NCBI RefSeq assembly: GCF_013373865.1
Contig: NC_050474.1
Location: 3,571,561-3,635,560, forward strand
DNA: 64,000 bases
From: Monomorium pharaonis
Lineage: Eukaryota; Arthropoda; Insecta; Hymenoptera; Formicidae
Reading direction: 5' to 3'
This document shows, piece by piece, positions 41,801-53,700 of the stretch. The position numbers and the translations under genes are program-made. Position 1 is the first letter of the stretch. Each line of letters starts with the position of its first letter. The notes under the pieces were generated by a model that worked only from the letters and a program-made list of their open reading frames with translations, searched no databases and was not told the origin of the DNA.

Positions 41801-43381
41801 TGACCATTACGACTGCAGCAATAGGCGGCATGGAATAAATCTGTCTACCATCAATGGAAGTGTGCTTTGCCCGATTTTGTTAACGCAGTTTTGTACAGGG
41901 CTGCCGCACTTCCTGTGACTTTTCGTCTGATGACCGAGAAGCTCAGAGTCGACCCTAGAGTTACCAGATTCGTTCTGCCGATTGGTTGCAATATCAACAT
42001 GGATGGTACCGCGCTCTTCGTCGCTGTTGCCAGCATATTCATCGCTCAGATGAATGGTATCTACCTAGGCTTCGGGGAGATCATTACCGTGATGTAAGTT
42101 CGTCTTCGAATAAGTGCTATTGCCTAATTAATTCCAATGCCTCGCAGAAAATTTTTGTTTAATTACATATGTATGTGTATTTATTGCTACATGACTACAC
42201 TTTTTATTGTCTTGTTTTGCAAAGTTTGACATCCACCGCTGCTTCTGTTTCGTCGGCTTCGGTACCAAGCGCTGCGCTCGTTCTGCTGTTGGTCGTCCTG
42301 AGTGCCATTGATGCTCCTGTCAACGACGTTTCTCTTTTATTCGCGATCGACTGGTTTGTGTGAGTATCAGACACAATATTCTTCCGCATAATGATTTTTT
42401 TTAATTTAATCAATTTTTTTTCCTTTATCTGGATTTTTTTTTATTTCTTATTGGATAATTATCCATTGATTTAGAAAAAACCTTTAAACTTATTAATTAA
42501 CAACAATACTGATAAAAGAATGATAGAGAAAGTATAGAAGCCTAATATTTTTGGTCAAGATCGTACATATAGAATTGAAAAATACACAAATCTGTTATTA
42601 TGTAACTGTTAATACAAATTTAATTTTATGTCAATTAGGGATCGGATAAGGACCACCAATAATATGCTAGGAGACTGTTACGCTGCTGCGGTTGTCGAGC
42701 AGCTGTCGAAAAAAGAATTGATGGCACTGGATGCAGCAGCCTACCAAGTAAAATATACATAATTACTTTGTAATTAATTATGTCGTCTTGAAACCAGAAA
42801 AGCATGTTTAACGTTTACTCGATAATTCGCTCTATTTGCTCCTGTGTATAAAAACGGTTTTCATTTTCACACTGGCCTGCCACCTAACAACGAGCGATAA
42901 TTTAATTTTAGTCGGAGACTGTGCTGCCAACTGCTATCGCCAATGGATGTCTTACCGCCACCAGGGTACCTGATCCTGATACCGTCGTTGTCGAGATGCA
43001 AGACGACGCACGGATAACGGGGATCGCCAAGTAAACACGCTTGTTGGTAGGGCTAGGCTCTCTCACTTTGTACGATCATTATCATTAATAAGATCATGTT
43101 GATTCATTAATGGCATCGCTTTGCAAATTGCTAATTTATCTGTCGATTAACACATGGGGACTTGACGGGAAAAATGCATCATGCTAAACTTCATAGAGTT
43201 CAGACGCATTTCGCAACCATTAACTCTTCTTCATCGTAGGAATCATTAAGTTGTAATTACGCATTTTTTCCGTCAAGTCTTCAAGTTAAGCGACGAAAAC
43301 GTCCTACAACGATCTTTCTTATTTCCTTTCAGCTTCGGGATGTTGCACATGTCGAGAAGTGTGACAGAAGAGACCGTTTGA
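35861..43381 (+). CDS. Excitatory amino acid transporter (SLC1 family), 11 exons, 548 aa
   Basis: This is a sodium-coupled glutamate/aspartate transporter that clears transmitter at the plasma membrane. Coding exons: 35861-36035, 37846-37971, 38047-38254, 39110-39152, 39230-39483, 39569-39802, 41899-42093, 42225-42359, 42639-42747, 42912-43030, 43333-43381. All boundaries are GT-AG and the phases sum to 549 codons. Recognisable parts are TM1 with the PGEL(F)MR segment, an N-glycosylation NVT in the extracellular loop, NMDGT (380-384) in TM7, and the TM8 substrate residues D458, R461 and N465. HP1 (ASTAAALPVT) lacks the usual serine run, and HP2 reads SVSSASVP. The start at 35861 has G at -3 and G at +4. 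Met at 35909 (codon 17) has an even better context, and the frame is open further upstream to 35777. The C-terminus ends EETV. The hairpin changes suggest a divergent, possibly Eaat2-like paralogue, which is inferred. Confidence 0.92.
36036..37845 (+). other. EAAT intron 1
   Basis: A 1.8-kb AT-rich intron between the exon encoding TM1 and the exon beginning with the LRPLDLG loop. No other exon, repeat or nested gene is evident. Confidence 0.8.
38255..39109 (+). other. EAAT intron 3
   Basis: An 855-bp intron with donor GTAAAT and acceptor TTTTTTGCAG. Nothing else was seen inside it. Confidence 0.85.
39803..41898 (+). other. EAAT intron 6, holding orphan exon-like segments
   Basis: This 2.1-kb intron splits the HP1 hairpin. 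Besides the exon pair at 40710-40931, a 35-nt segment at 41405-41439 has a good acceptor and donor (TTTTGCAG and GTAAGT), but its length does not keep the EAAT frame. Confidence 0.7.
40710..40931 (+). CDS. Candidate alternative terminal exons with acidic tail, inside EAAT intron 6
   Basis: Two segments, 40710-40826 and 40895-40931, join in frame across a 68-bp GT-AG intron (donor GTACGT, acceptor CTCTTGCAG). They encode a hydrophobic start (FLWIPIIGIFEFF), a glutamate-rich linker, and an end reading NLKYDEDVDDRLYS before TGA. The internal intron and protein-like composition suggest real coding sequence. The phase would fit the end of EAAT exon 6, but the upstream acceptor (GTGGAAG) lacks a pyrimidine tract. 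That splice would truncate the transporter before HP1 is complete. It may instead be the end of a different gene or a relic. No family was recognised. Confidence 0.3.
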
Positions 43382-46300
43382 CTAACGGTTAGCCCCGCGA
43401 AATAATTTAGCGTCGCAAAATCTCATCAGCAAGTAAATCGACTCTACCATCTGTCTAAGTTGTTCAACGATATCAAAAATACGTACTCTGCGCCAAAGGC
43501 GTATTTAGTTCCTCTATTTCTATTTACTTTAAACAATATTCATAAAATTTATAAAGATATTCCGCGAAGAGTTCTACATGAAAGCTTTCGCGGGATATGC
43601 GATCGTCAGTGAAGACACAGAATATTCAACAGTCAATAAGTAAGGAGCATGTATTACGTGTAATGCAGGCACAGCAATAAGAATTGATTTACGTACTCTG
43701 AAAGTACGATCGAGGCTTCCAAAGACTCGAAGACATTTTTGTCAATCGCTATGACGGTAATATCTACGCTCGATGTTGCACAGGCAGAAAGTCGGAATAC
43801 AAGTCGTTTAACGACCCCCCGAAGGGATTAGGCTGAATTGGTAAGACATTAATCCAACACATTCGAATAAACTATAGGTAACGATCGTAGATTAAAAGAT
43901 TCATCCCTAGCGAGAACCCCGGAGATAATCGACTTGAATCTCCATCAAAGAACCGGTGATCGTTTCTACGGTCGATCGTATAAACAATGTCGAATGTGGT
44001 GCCTTATTTCGATGCGCCAATCAGGCAGGCGCGATGAAAGTAAAATGTCGCCTGAGTTCTTCTTTTCCTTTTTTTGGAATATACTCTCACACGAACGTGT
44101 AAGTGTAAATGTCGATTCCAAACCTGACGCTTCTCGATGTAACGTAGAACATCCTAGCTCCGTAAATCCGGAGACTGAGCATGACTGTCATCAGTGACGC
44201 GACAAATATGTAGCTTTCTATCGAAAGAAATAAAGACATTTTTTACGGTATTCGAAAAGGGAGCTCGATGTGATAACTGTTAGGTAGCTATGTGCATACT
44301 ACACATATCTAGGATAAAACAAATACGTTTTAATTGCCCTACAATGTTATTACTAGAATACAGTTTAGGCTACATTTAAAAAAACTCGCTCGTTTCGCGT
44401 GTTGCGTGTCGATTACGTCACTGATCACAATCCGAATTAGGGGACAGGAGGAGAAAAAAAATTGCAACAATATACGTGTTCAGCGGAGATCAATCCAGAC
44501 TCCACGCTGAAGATACTACAAAGAAGACTTAAGAGTTCCAGATAAAATAAATTTTAAATAAGTTTTAAGTCATATCGGATCTAATTATCGGACCATTAAT
44601 TAACTGATGTATAGAACCTTCTTATGTGTTCGCTTTTGAAAGACGAGTGTTTTTGCGAAAGAGTGCTTGTCGAGACAGAAGTTGGAATACTGGACGTGTA
44701 TTTTGTTAAAATCGGAGATAACGCTTTATACCATTTCAAAGCTCCGTCTCAAATATTCTCTCTTTTATATGAAAGCAAAAGATATTGGAAACTTTCGATA
44801 ACGTTGATTTGTTATTAATTACAGTTATGGACACGTCCAAGATTCTATCTCGTTGCACTCTTTTTAGTGCTCCCTGCCGTAGAGTAACATACCTTCCAAT
44901 ATGATGTTGTCCAGATTGTAGCTTAGAATAAACAAGTTCGTGTTTTTTCGAAAGATCACGTGGAGACTACGTGGAAGATCATACTAATTCTTTCTATGAA
45001 TGACAAAGAGAACGAAACATTTTAATAGCGCAGCTCATTGTCGAGCGCCAATAAGACTGGATATACCATATGATAATACCGTTTTGCTAGACGTAATAAT
45101 GGGTAAACGATTCCTACATGGTTTCGCTAATACTAGGCACTAGATAGGTATAGGTCGATACGTGTTTCATCGTAGAGACTGTTTAAATGTACAAACTGTT
45201 CGAGTACATAGCATTATTTTAGTAATTAATTAATATTCATTCCGTATTGCAATTTATTATTCAGATCTTTTGAAAATTAATTTCTTTGAAATAAATAATA
45301 TGATTTCATGTGTGCGGATTTACGAAGAGGCTCAATTTCTGTTGTTAAAGATGGGTCAACTGAAAAGTAAGTGCAAAATGGGATTCTTGTAATTTGAATA
45401 TTCAATGCGAGTATTCCATAAAAATACTTAGACATTAAACATTATAAATGGTATTTATATTCTGCCATGAAACATCAAAATGGCATTGAAATAGATAATA
45501 AGAATAAGTTAGAGAAGGTTTTTAAAATAGATTAGACTAATTTGTGTAGTTAAAAATAGAAAAGATTGCGATTAATAATTAATAAGTTATTTTATAAATT
45601 ATGCTGACATGTTAATTTTATTACAATTTATTTTCATTTCGCTTAAAATATCTTGTGATTTTTTTCAATTGATATATCGGGTGCTCCTGTTACTCAGCGC
45701 GTTTTATGCTCGAGCATTAAAATAAATACAATAGTGGCTAGAGGAATAAAACGAGCGGAGGAAACATGGAATAAACTTATCAAAATAATCCAAAGAATAC
45801 GTGTATACTTGTAAGGCTCAACGTGTTGTATAACAAAAAGCAGATTTATACGTGGAAACATTGGTCTCCTTTATTAACAATACCTATCGCTTTCCCTATT
45901 TTTGAAATTTCTTGTTAAAATAATATATTTTAAGTGACAAAAAAATAGAATTAGTAATTAAATTAATTATTCGAAAGAGAAATAAATGTCAGAAAATGAT
46001 TAAAAAAAACAATCTCCTAAAAAATTCATTTATTTAAGGCCTACGTTTCAGTTAGGCCCTCAGCTTGACAGAGTCTTTGTACAGAAAACAATTTTTACAA
46101 AATATGACATATATTTATTTATATATTCAGTGCGTATGTATAAATGTATCGGGCTGAGAATCCATCCTTCGTTACATCGAGATCGCGCTCGAGGGACAGC
46201 AGGACAAAATAACAATTAATCAACGAAGTTATATATTTATTTAGAGATGCGCTGCCACGAAATCCAGTGTGTGATCAGTTCGCTCGTGGTAGCACGATTT

Positions 46301-47023
46301 CATTTTCAATTCAGATGATATCGTCGTGTTCGTCGTAATATCGATCAATTCAATATAAAATTATATTATTATACACATTCACACATAGAGAGCTCGATGA
46401 ACACGGCGCGATCATCCAGTTTCCGGTTTATGTAAGGACAGTCTATCTTTTTGATTATGACAACATCGTTATTCTTATGAATTATTATTTACAATGCTAC
46501 TTAATGACTAAACGTCGTCGCAATCGACGGATATTTACAACATCCCATTCAGAAAGTACGTATGTTTTCAGATAGCTATTGATCGGAGCGAAGAATGCGT
46601 CTGTATTGCATAGTAGATACGGAATTGTCAAGGCGCAATCGCCACTTTCCGCTTCTCGCGATAAATCGAAACTATCTGTAAAGTTCATATTCCGTTAATT
46701 AACTAATAATTACGGGAAGGTAGCGTTTGCGTGTGACAGAGGGAAACAATTCGAGAGTCAATTTCTTTTTCTGACCGATCAAATTGAAATTACTAAATTA
46801 AAATCATTCGTTAATATCATACCCGCGGATCCTTATTCGCACAGTCTGAGAGAGCAATATACACATACCTATTAATCAGTCGCATTTAACAACGCATATT
46901 AACAAGAATATTATTCGCATTATATGAGGCACCGTATTGTCCTATGATCGCGTTCCCGGCGAGTCATCAATAGATTAACGCTAACACTTTGTATGCAAAG
47001 TACGCCGGATTAAAATCATATCC
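43382..47023. other. Convergent 3' flanks of EAAT (+) and dachsous (-)
   Basis: Possible EAAT poly(A) signals AATAAA occur at 43866 and 44229. On the minus strand AATAAA motifs (read as TTTATT) for dachsous occur at 46236-46241, 46114-46119 and 46029-46034. Which of them are used cannot be told from sequence. A 64-codon ORF at 44624-44818 has no recognisable homology. Between about 44600 and 45900 nothing else is evident. Confidence 0.5.
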
Positions 47024-49343
47024 TCAAATCCTCAGTTCGGCGTCGGCGACAGGAATCCCTCGGGTGGCACTTTGACTGGATCTCTGGGTGGCGGGAGGCA
47101 CGAGGGGGCTGATGCTGGGACTTCTTGTAGCCAGAGGTGATAACGAGGGTGAGAAACTCGGGCTCAGTGCGGCGGAAGGGAAGGTGGAGGCATCGTGACT
47201 GATCGGCGACCGTGGTAAAATGCCTCTCGCTAGCGCCGGCGCTGCTAACGACCTTGGAGCGACGGACGTAAGCAACGGCGGCGGTGGCGCTTTATGTATA
47301 GATTTGGTCTTACCGCTACTGCCGGAGTTTCCGCTTTGAACGCTGGCGGCATCGTCCTTTAGCCTAGCAATTTCGCTGAATACGTGAGCCAGCGGTTGAT
47401 ACTGAGGTCCCCAGTCCAATAGATAATCCCAATTGTACGAGCCGGTGAGTTCTTCTTCGCTATGCACAATGGAACTTAAGGAGCCATTCATCGACGGTCC
47501 ACCTGGTACCTCCAGACCAGAAGTAGGTCGTCCAGATTCCCCGATCTTACCGTAGATCAAAGTCGCGATATCCGCTTCTGTGCTCGCCTCATCCTCAAAT
47601 AGATGCAAACTGTCCAGAGGCAGAGCTTCAGGAGGCCTTCTAGGTGTACCGGCTGGAGGATCCACGATGCCCAATCTAGCTAAGTATTCCTGAGTATTGT
47701 GAACTGAGAGATCGCTCGCGGAATCACCAGTTTGCTGGCCCTCATTGATCATTCTGATTTCCTCGTCGTCTCCATCGTCTTCGGCGGAGCCTCTGCCTGA
47801 AGAACCCGATTGATCGCTTCCGGAAAGCTCAGAGGTAGCTTGCTGCTGTCCGGATTGACTGGATGTTCCATAAGGAGGTATTTCGTCATATTTAGGAGGA
47901 GCAAATTGACAAGATGCACCGCTGCCTGCTCCTCCGCTACTTGCGGAATTGCCGTTTCCATTCACTCCGACTCCGGTCACGCTTCTAATTGGAATCGTAT
48001 CAAACGCGCTGGGATCCACATAGCTGTTTGATGCAGTAGCGTTGCTTTCGCCATTCAAACCTGGTTTCGTGCCGGGCTTCTTGTGACGGCGATTACGAAT
48101 GTGAAGATAAAGAAAGATGGCACCAAACGCGAGAATAAGAAGAAGAAGAGCGATCAGTAGACCTAGGACCCAATCGGCCAAACCACCCGAAGTGGCTACG
48201 GCCATGTTCGAACCAATATCTGTCGGCGTTGCCAGAGCGGTAGCTCCTCTAGCTCCGTTCAGCTCGTTATCATCCATCAACGTAATTTCTACTACCGTCA
48301 TATTAGACAGAGAGCCTTGCCTACCAGAACTTGCACTAACTACCAATCTGGACGATTCGTCTATGTCGACGTGCAATAATTTTTGCTTCACAATTAACGC
48401 ACCGGTCGTGCGATTCAATTTGAAATACGGATGCTGGGACGTTAACTGGTACACGACACGGCCATCAGGCCCTTTATCGCGATCGGTTGCCGTCACATGA
48501 CCAATTACTGTACCAGCCATCATTTGAGCATTGCGCCTTATTCCGAATCGATACATTCTCTCGGTAAACTGTGGAAAGAATTCGTCCCTCGAATCAATTT
48601 CTACCCTGACGCGTACCGCTGCAGTACGGCCGCCTGCGTCCGTGGCGCGCAATGTGAAGACATATCGATTCCGTTGCTCGTAATCGAACACGGCGCGAGT
48701 GATGATGGTACCTGACTCGTCAACCGCGAACAGCTTCCAACTGTCGTCGATGTCGGAGTATCCGCTGGCGGCAGCGGAAACAATAGAGTAGTTCAATGAT
48801 CCGAAGACGCCGCGATCGAGGTCCGAGGCACGTGCAGAGAAGACGGTCGTACCAATCGGCTCGTTTTCACCAACAAACTCGAGATACTCGGAAACCGGGA
48901 ATTTTGGCGAATTGTCATTTACATCTTCTAGATTAATGCTAAGCCTGGCGAGAGCGCATAGAGGCAGAGTCGAATCGCTGTCACAGACCATCACCACGAG
49001 ATTGTAGACCTCGGGCTCTAAATCGCAATCGAGTGTGGAGTTTACTAGAATCGCGCCGGTCCTCTTTTCGACACGGAAGAGACCGCCGTCGTTTCCTGAG
49101 GTGATGTCGTACACCAACGTGGCTGCCGTGCTGTTGATTAAATCGTCATCCTTGGCGTGCAGGACGGCAATGGTCGTTCCGCGCGGGGTGTCTTCCTTGA
49201 TCGATACTTCATAAAGCTCTTCCAGGAAATGCGGATAATTATCATTGACATCTTCCACAACAATTGTTACTCTTATCGGTTCGTCTCCCACCAGCGAGCC
49301 TGTCGATGTGTTTTCGATCTTGCTACTCAATTGCAGCATGTAC
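47024..49343 (-). CDS. ds: dachsous terminal exon: last cadherin repeats, membrane helix, cytoplasmic tail
   Basis: A 2320-nt exon encodes the final ectodomain (three cadherin-like blocks ending with DVNDN or related motifs), the membrane helix at about 48185-48100, and the complete tail. The tail has a juxtamembrane basic stretch (HIRNRRHKK), a Gly/Ser/Asn-rich segment, a PPKYDEIPPYG motif that could bind WW domains, an acidic stretch, the conserved block around NWDYLLDWG (about 47440-47370), and a Ser/Pro-rich end. The acceptor is TTTTCTAG at 49344. Tail motifs of this kind link Dachsous to cytoplasmic polarity partners, which is family knowledge rather than something seen here. Confidence 0.93.
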
Positions 49344-50660
49344 CTAGAAAATCAAATACATACGATTTGTAAAATAAAGAAAATAAAAGAGAACCAGAAT
49401 GCTAAGAAATAATGATTAAACCAAGACTTTATGTAATAAATTATAATATTGAATTTTTACCCAAACTGTACTTACTTGTCTCTTGTTTCACGATCAAGCA
49501 TCTTTGAGAGAATCAATTGATCTGCAAATATCTCAAATGTTCCGCTTGTATCGTCGCTCGCAACGATGGCACCGTCTAGCAAATCCACGTCGGAAAGTTT
49601 CATCAGCATCGTACCCTTCGGCAAATTTTCCTTCACCGCGATTTTGTGTTCCCGCCCGGGTAGCGCGTTCTCTAAGCTGCTAAGTCGCACGACAACCGTG
49701 CACACCGACGATGCCGCGGGCTCGCCATGGTCTTCCGCGACGATCACCAGGTCCATTTCCCTCGGTATCGGCCTGAGTATCGCTGTGTGATTAACAGTCA
49801 GAACGCCGGTCACGGGATCTACCGAAAATCCCTTCACGGGACGCAGCAGATAATATCGCACTCGGCTGTTCTCCTCCGAAAGGTCGTCGTCCGTGGCATT
49901 TACCATCAGAATTTCCTGCTTGCCTTGCCCATCTGAAATGAAAAAAATAATCGGTACGTTACGCAGCGTGTAATTACATTAACATAAATTCGCATACCAC
50001 TCGTGGTTTTTTTTTATATTCTTGGCGCGAGTAAAGAGAAAGGTATTTATAGATGCAAAATTATAAAAAGGGCTCATATAACGTCACACGAGACGGCATT
50101 CATTAGTGAAGGGCAGGGACTCGAGAAGCACTCTCCGCAAGATCGATTATCGAGTCGTACATTGTACGAGGAACCACTCGACAGGGATGCGGCAGAAAGA
50201 TCGAGAGATCAGCGGAGCCCGAGCTCAAATACTCTCCGTGTCTTCTTGTTGCGGATGCGTCCTCGACCATCCACCGGCCGAGACCGACATTACGAACGCT
50301 TTTTTTCGGACGGCGAGCGAGGAGGATAAGCCTTCTTGACATCAGGCCCGGACGGAAGTATAAAATAATAACCAGTTATATATAAATCGCGCTACGCGGT
50401 GTCATGGGTCCGGCTCTCGATGGCGCGTTGCGCATACAAAAATCATTTCGATGCGTTTCAAATCGCCGGATAACTCGGCATTAATGTGCCAAGCCGCGGC
50501 CTAAAGTGCAAGAGGCAGGGGAAGATATAGACCGAATGCATAGCGTGCGTGAAAGAGGGTTCGGAATAAACTCTGAGGATGTGGTTCCCTTCAGGGATCG
50601 TAGCCGGGAGAGGTAAGGGCATCTTCTCAAAAAAGAAAAAGTATGGCTTGGTAAAAAGAA

Positions 50661-50727
<67 letters not shown>

Positions 50728-53700
50728 TGTATAATTACTGCGAAACGCGTATGACCGCGATGCATGCACACGCTCACATCACGACATCTTCTCACTGACA
50801 ATGAGATAAATTCATATATTTCCAGCAGCGCTAAAGTGCTCTTCCATCTCTCTTTATTCTTAATCTTACTTGTTGCCCGATGATACTTCGATCTCTTTCA
50901 GTCTCCCTCGACATAATACAGTTCTACTAATTTTTTCGTATCACTGGTCTCGTCTCTTCATTAACTTCGCCGCGGGACAGATACTTTGAAAGCATTAAAT
51001 TACATTTTACACAGACAGGCAGGTTTTATCTCTTAGCTAATAGCTCCTAAGTATTTAATTAAAATTCGCATGATTTTAAGAAAACATGACAGAGGTCAGC
51101 GAAGCCAATTTTCAATCTATCTTAATGTTATCATTTTTACAAACATCCCCAACTGAAAATAATCACGTCACGAAATTACATAACAAAATTACGTAACAAA
51201 TCACGTAATTAAGGGCGACCAAACACATAACAAAATGTTTCAAATTGTTTTTAAAAATCATACGTAATTTTATGTAATTTTGTGACGTGATTTTTTTCAG
51301 TAGGATCTATAATGGCTCCATTAACGGACCAGGCGTTTCAATAACTTTCGCCGAAACCTTCATTCGATCGAGTCTAGAAATGTTTTTCGCGGGGATCCTT
51401 CCTGTGAGCACGAATAGTTTTTCGTGAACATGCGGGACGAAGATGCGCGGGATAAAGTTGAAAAGGAGAGGAGGATGCAAATTCGCGTTCATCACCGTGG
51501 GAGTGCTCCTCCGTTCCGAGCCCTTTCCACACATCTACCGCCTGCCAATTCACCCTTCCAGTCCCTCGATCGCCCTTACCTCCCTGCCGCCTACCCAAAT
51601 GCGCCATTAGGCGCGGGCCTATGTATTTTTAATAAAGTTTCGAGAGTCTCCTCTCGAAGAGAGCCGGCGATCCCGGGCCGGCGGTTGCAGTGAAGGCGGC
51701 TTTTCGGATGCCTCGCAAACGGTGTCCTCGCGTTTATTTATGTGCGAGGAGTTCGCAATCCACCTCGGCTCTCCTCCGTCTCGCGTCCTCGCCATTCCTT
51801 GCTTCCCTTTCGCCCTCCTGCTTCTGTCCTACCGATCTCGCATTCTCTTTCCTTCTCTTCTTCTATATGTATCTCCTTTTCTCTTTTCCTTTTCTCTTTC
51901 ATTACATCTTTTTCTCTCCCATATTCGAGCAGCTAACTTTTCATCGGTCTTTCTTCTACCCAGCTTCTCTCTTTCACTCCCGCGCCTCTTCCTTGCACGC
52001 TTTATCTTGGCGCAGTGTCAATTCGAGTTTGGAACACGGGCAACAGGACAACGCGTGTCTACTAAAAACCAGTTTTTAAACGCGCGTTTATTTCGCGCCG
52101 AGAGACCCGCCTGTATCTTCCCGTTGCCTCCCTCTCCCTCCTCTAACCTTCGTCTCTTTGTGCCACTGCTGCTTCGATTTCTTTTTTCGACGAGACCGAA
52201 ATGCATCGTCTAGCGAGGTGACAGAACTCGCGCGACCAATGACAACTTTGACGGTACGAACGGTAATGAATCCTGACTGTTAAATCCCTAATTTCGACAT
52301 GGACTTTCCGCACGTGTTAGGTACAAGAACAATACGACAATAAGTACAAGAACGAATATAACATCAAATAAATTATCTACGCTTTAAATGAGAAACTATC
52401 GAAACTCCCGCGGTCTCTTCAACCGATTCGTCAACGAGACTTTAGTTCTTTAATCGGCAAACAGCAGGAGAATCACGATGCGCTTCGAGGACGCGGTAAC
52501 AAGAGGGATATCTCTCATACCTTGCCGACGACGTGGCCGAGGGCTCGTCCCGCGATTTCATCCCACGCTACCGCTTCGTAAAACAACCGGCGCAATCTCT
52601 CGACGGCGATCGTTCCTCAATAAATCAAAGAATTATGCTCGCCGGAGCGTGTACGCCACACGATAACCGACGCGACGATCGCGTCCGATCATCGTCAGAG
52701 TCTCGATCGTGGATTCGACGATCTGCTACCTGCCTCGTCGCTTACCTCGCTCACGTTTGTCCGCGCAGAGAAAAGAGGGCATCGCGTGTCGATACGTACC
52801 CGAAAGGACAGCCACGTAGACAGCCTGCTCGAATCGCGGCGCGTTGTCGTTGACGTCGGTCACACGTACGGTGAGATCGGTTGTCGCCTCGTGGATCCCG
52901 TCGCTGGCGATCACCTGAAGAGTGTACTCGGAACGCGTCTCGGCGTCCAGACGCTTCCGGAGGACAACCTTGCCGCCGTACCAGTCGATGCTGAAGGGCC
53001 CCGGACTCGTCACGTTGCCGAATCGATACGTCAACCCCGGCGAACTGTCGACGTCGTTCGCCGTGATAGTCGTCAGCACGGCTCCCACGGCAGTACCTGA
53101 AATTAAAGATAGCGTCTCTTTACTTTAGATTTTCGACGAAAATGATTATCATATAAATAATGCAAAAATAAGTGCATAAACCTTATTTATTGTCACAGTG
53201 AAAGAAATGGTTTGATTGTCATCAACAAGACGAATTGAGTATCTGATTTACAATTAATGCAACAAGACTCTTCTACAAAGACCTTATAACTAGCAAATAA
53301 ATCGAATAATTGCAAGTACTATTCCGGCATCTGATAGCAGTGGAATTAGGCGAAATGCGCTTGGCGAAAATGAAGAAGACTGATCTGGAGATCTCGAGCG
53401 GAATGAAGAGCCTTATCGCTGCGCATTGTGAACCGCACGCGGTCGTCGCTACTGACGGGATTGTACATCCTTATGCATAAAGGTGCTTTTGATTTCGTTC
53501 TTTTGTCCCCTCATCGCGCAGCCACTTTGTCACCGTGAAACGATCGTGCGCGATACATATATATACGATGCGTGATCTCATGGGCGCGCGCGCACGCGTG
53601 TTTTCTTCCGCGAAGTTAAAGACACATCAAGGGGGTCGACGCTTAAAATGCATTGGATCCATACTATCGAATCGTTTTATCTTGGGGCCGGTCGCTAAGA

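Larger units (their letters stand above)
49933..52799 (-). other. dachsous intron with GA tract and MITE-like element
   Basis: This 2.9-kb intron holds the GA microsatellite at 50669, the inverted-repeat element at 51149-51304, and a CpG-rich and pyrimidine-rich part at 51300-52700. ORFs here are low-complexity (Ser/Leu/Phe runs from CT repeats) and were not accepted as genes. Confidence 0.8.

Noticed and set aside
44624..44818. 64-codon ORF between EAAT and dachsous
   Set aside because: The composition is plausible, but it is short, has no partner exon or homology, and probably lies in a 3' flank.
51690..52213. Overlapping Ser/Phe/Leu-rich plus-strand ORFs
   Set aside because: They are products of a CT-rich low-complexity tract inside a dachsous intron.
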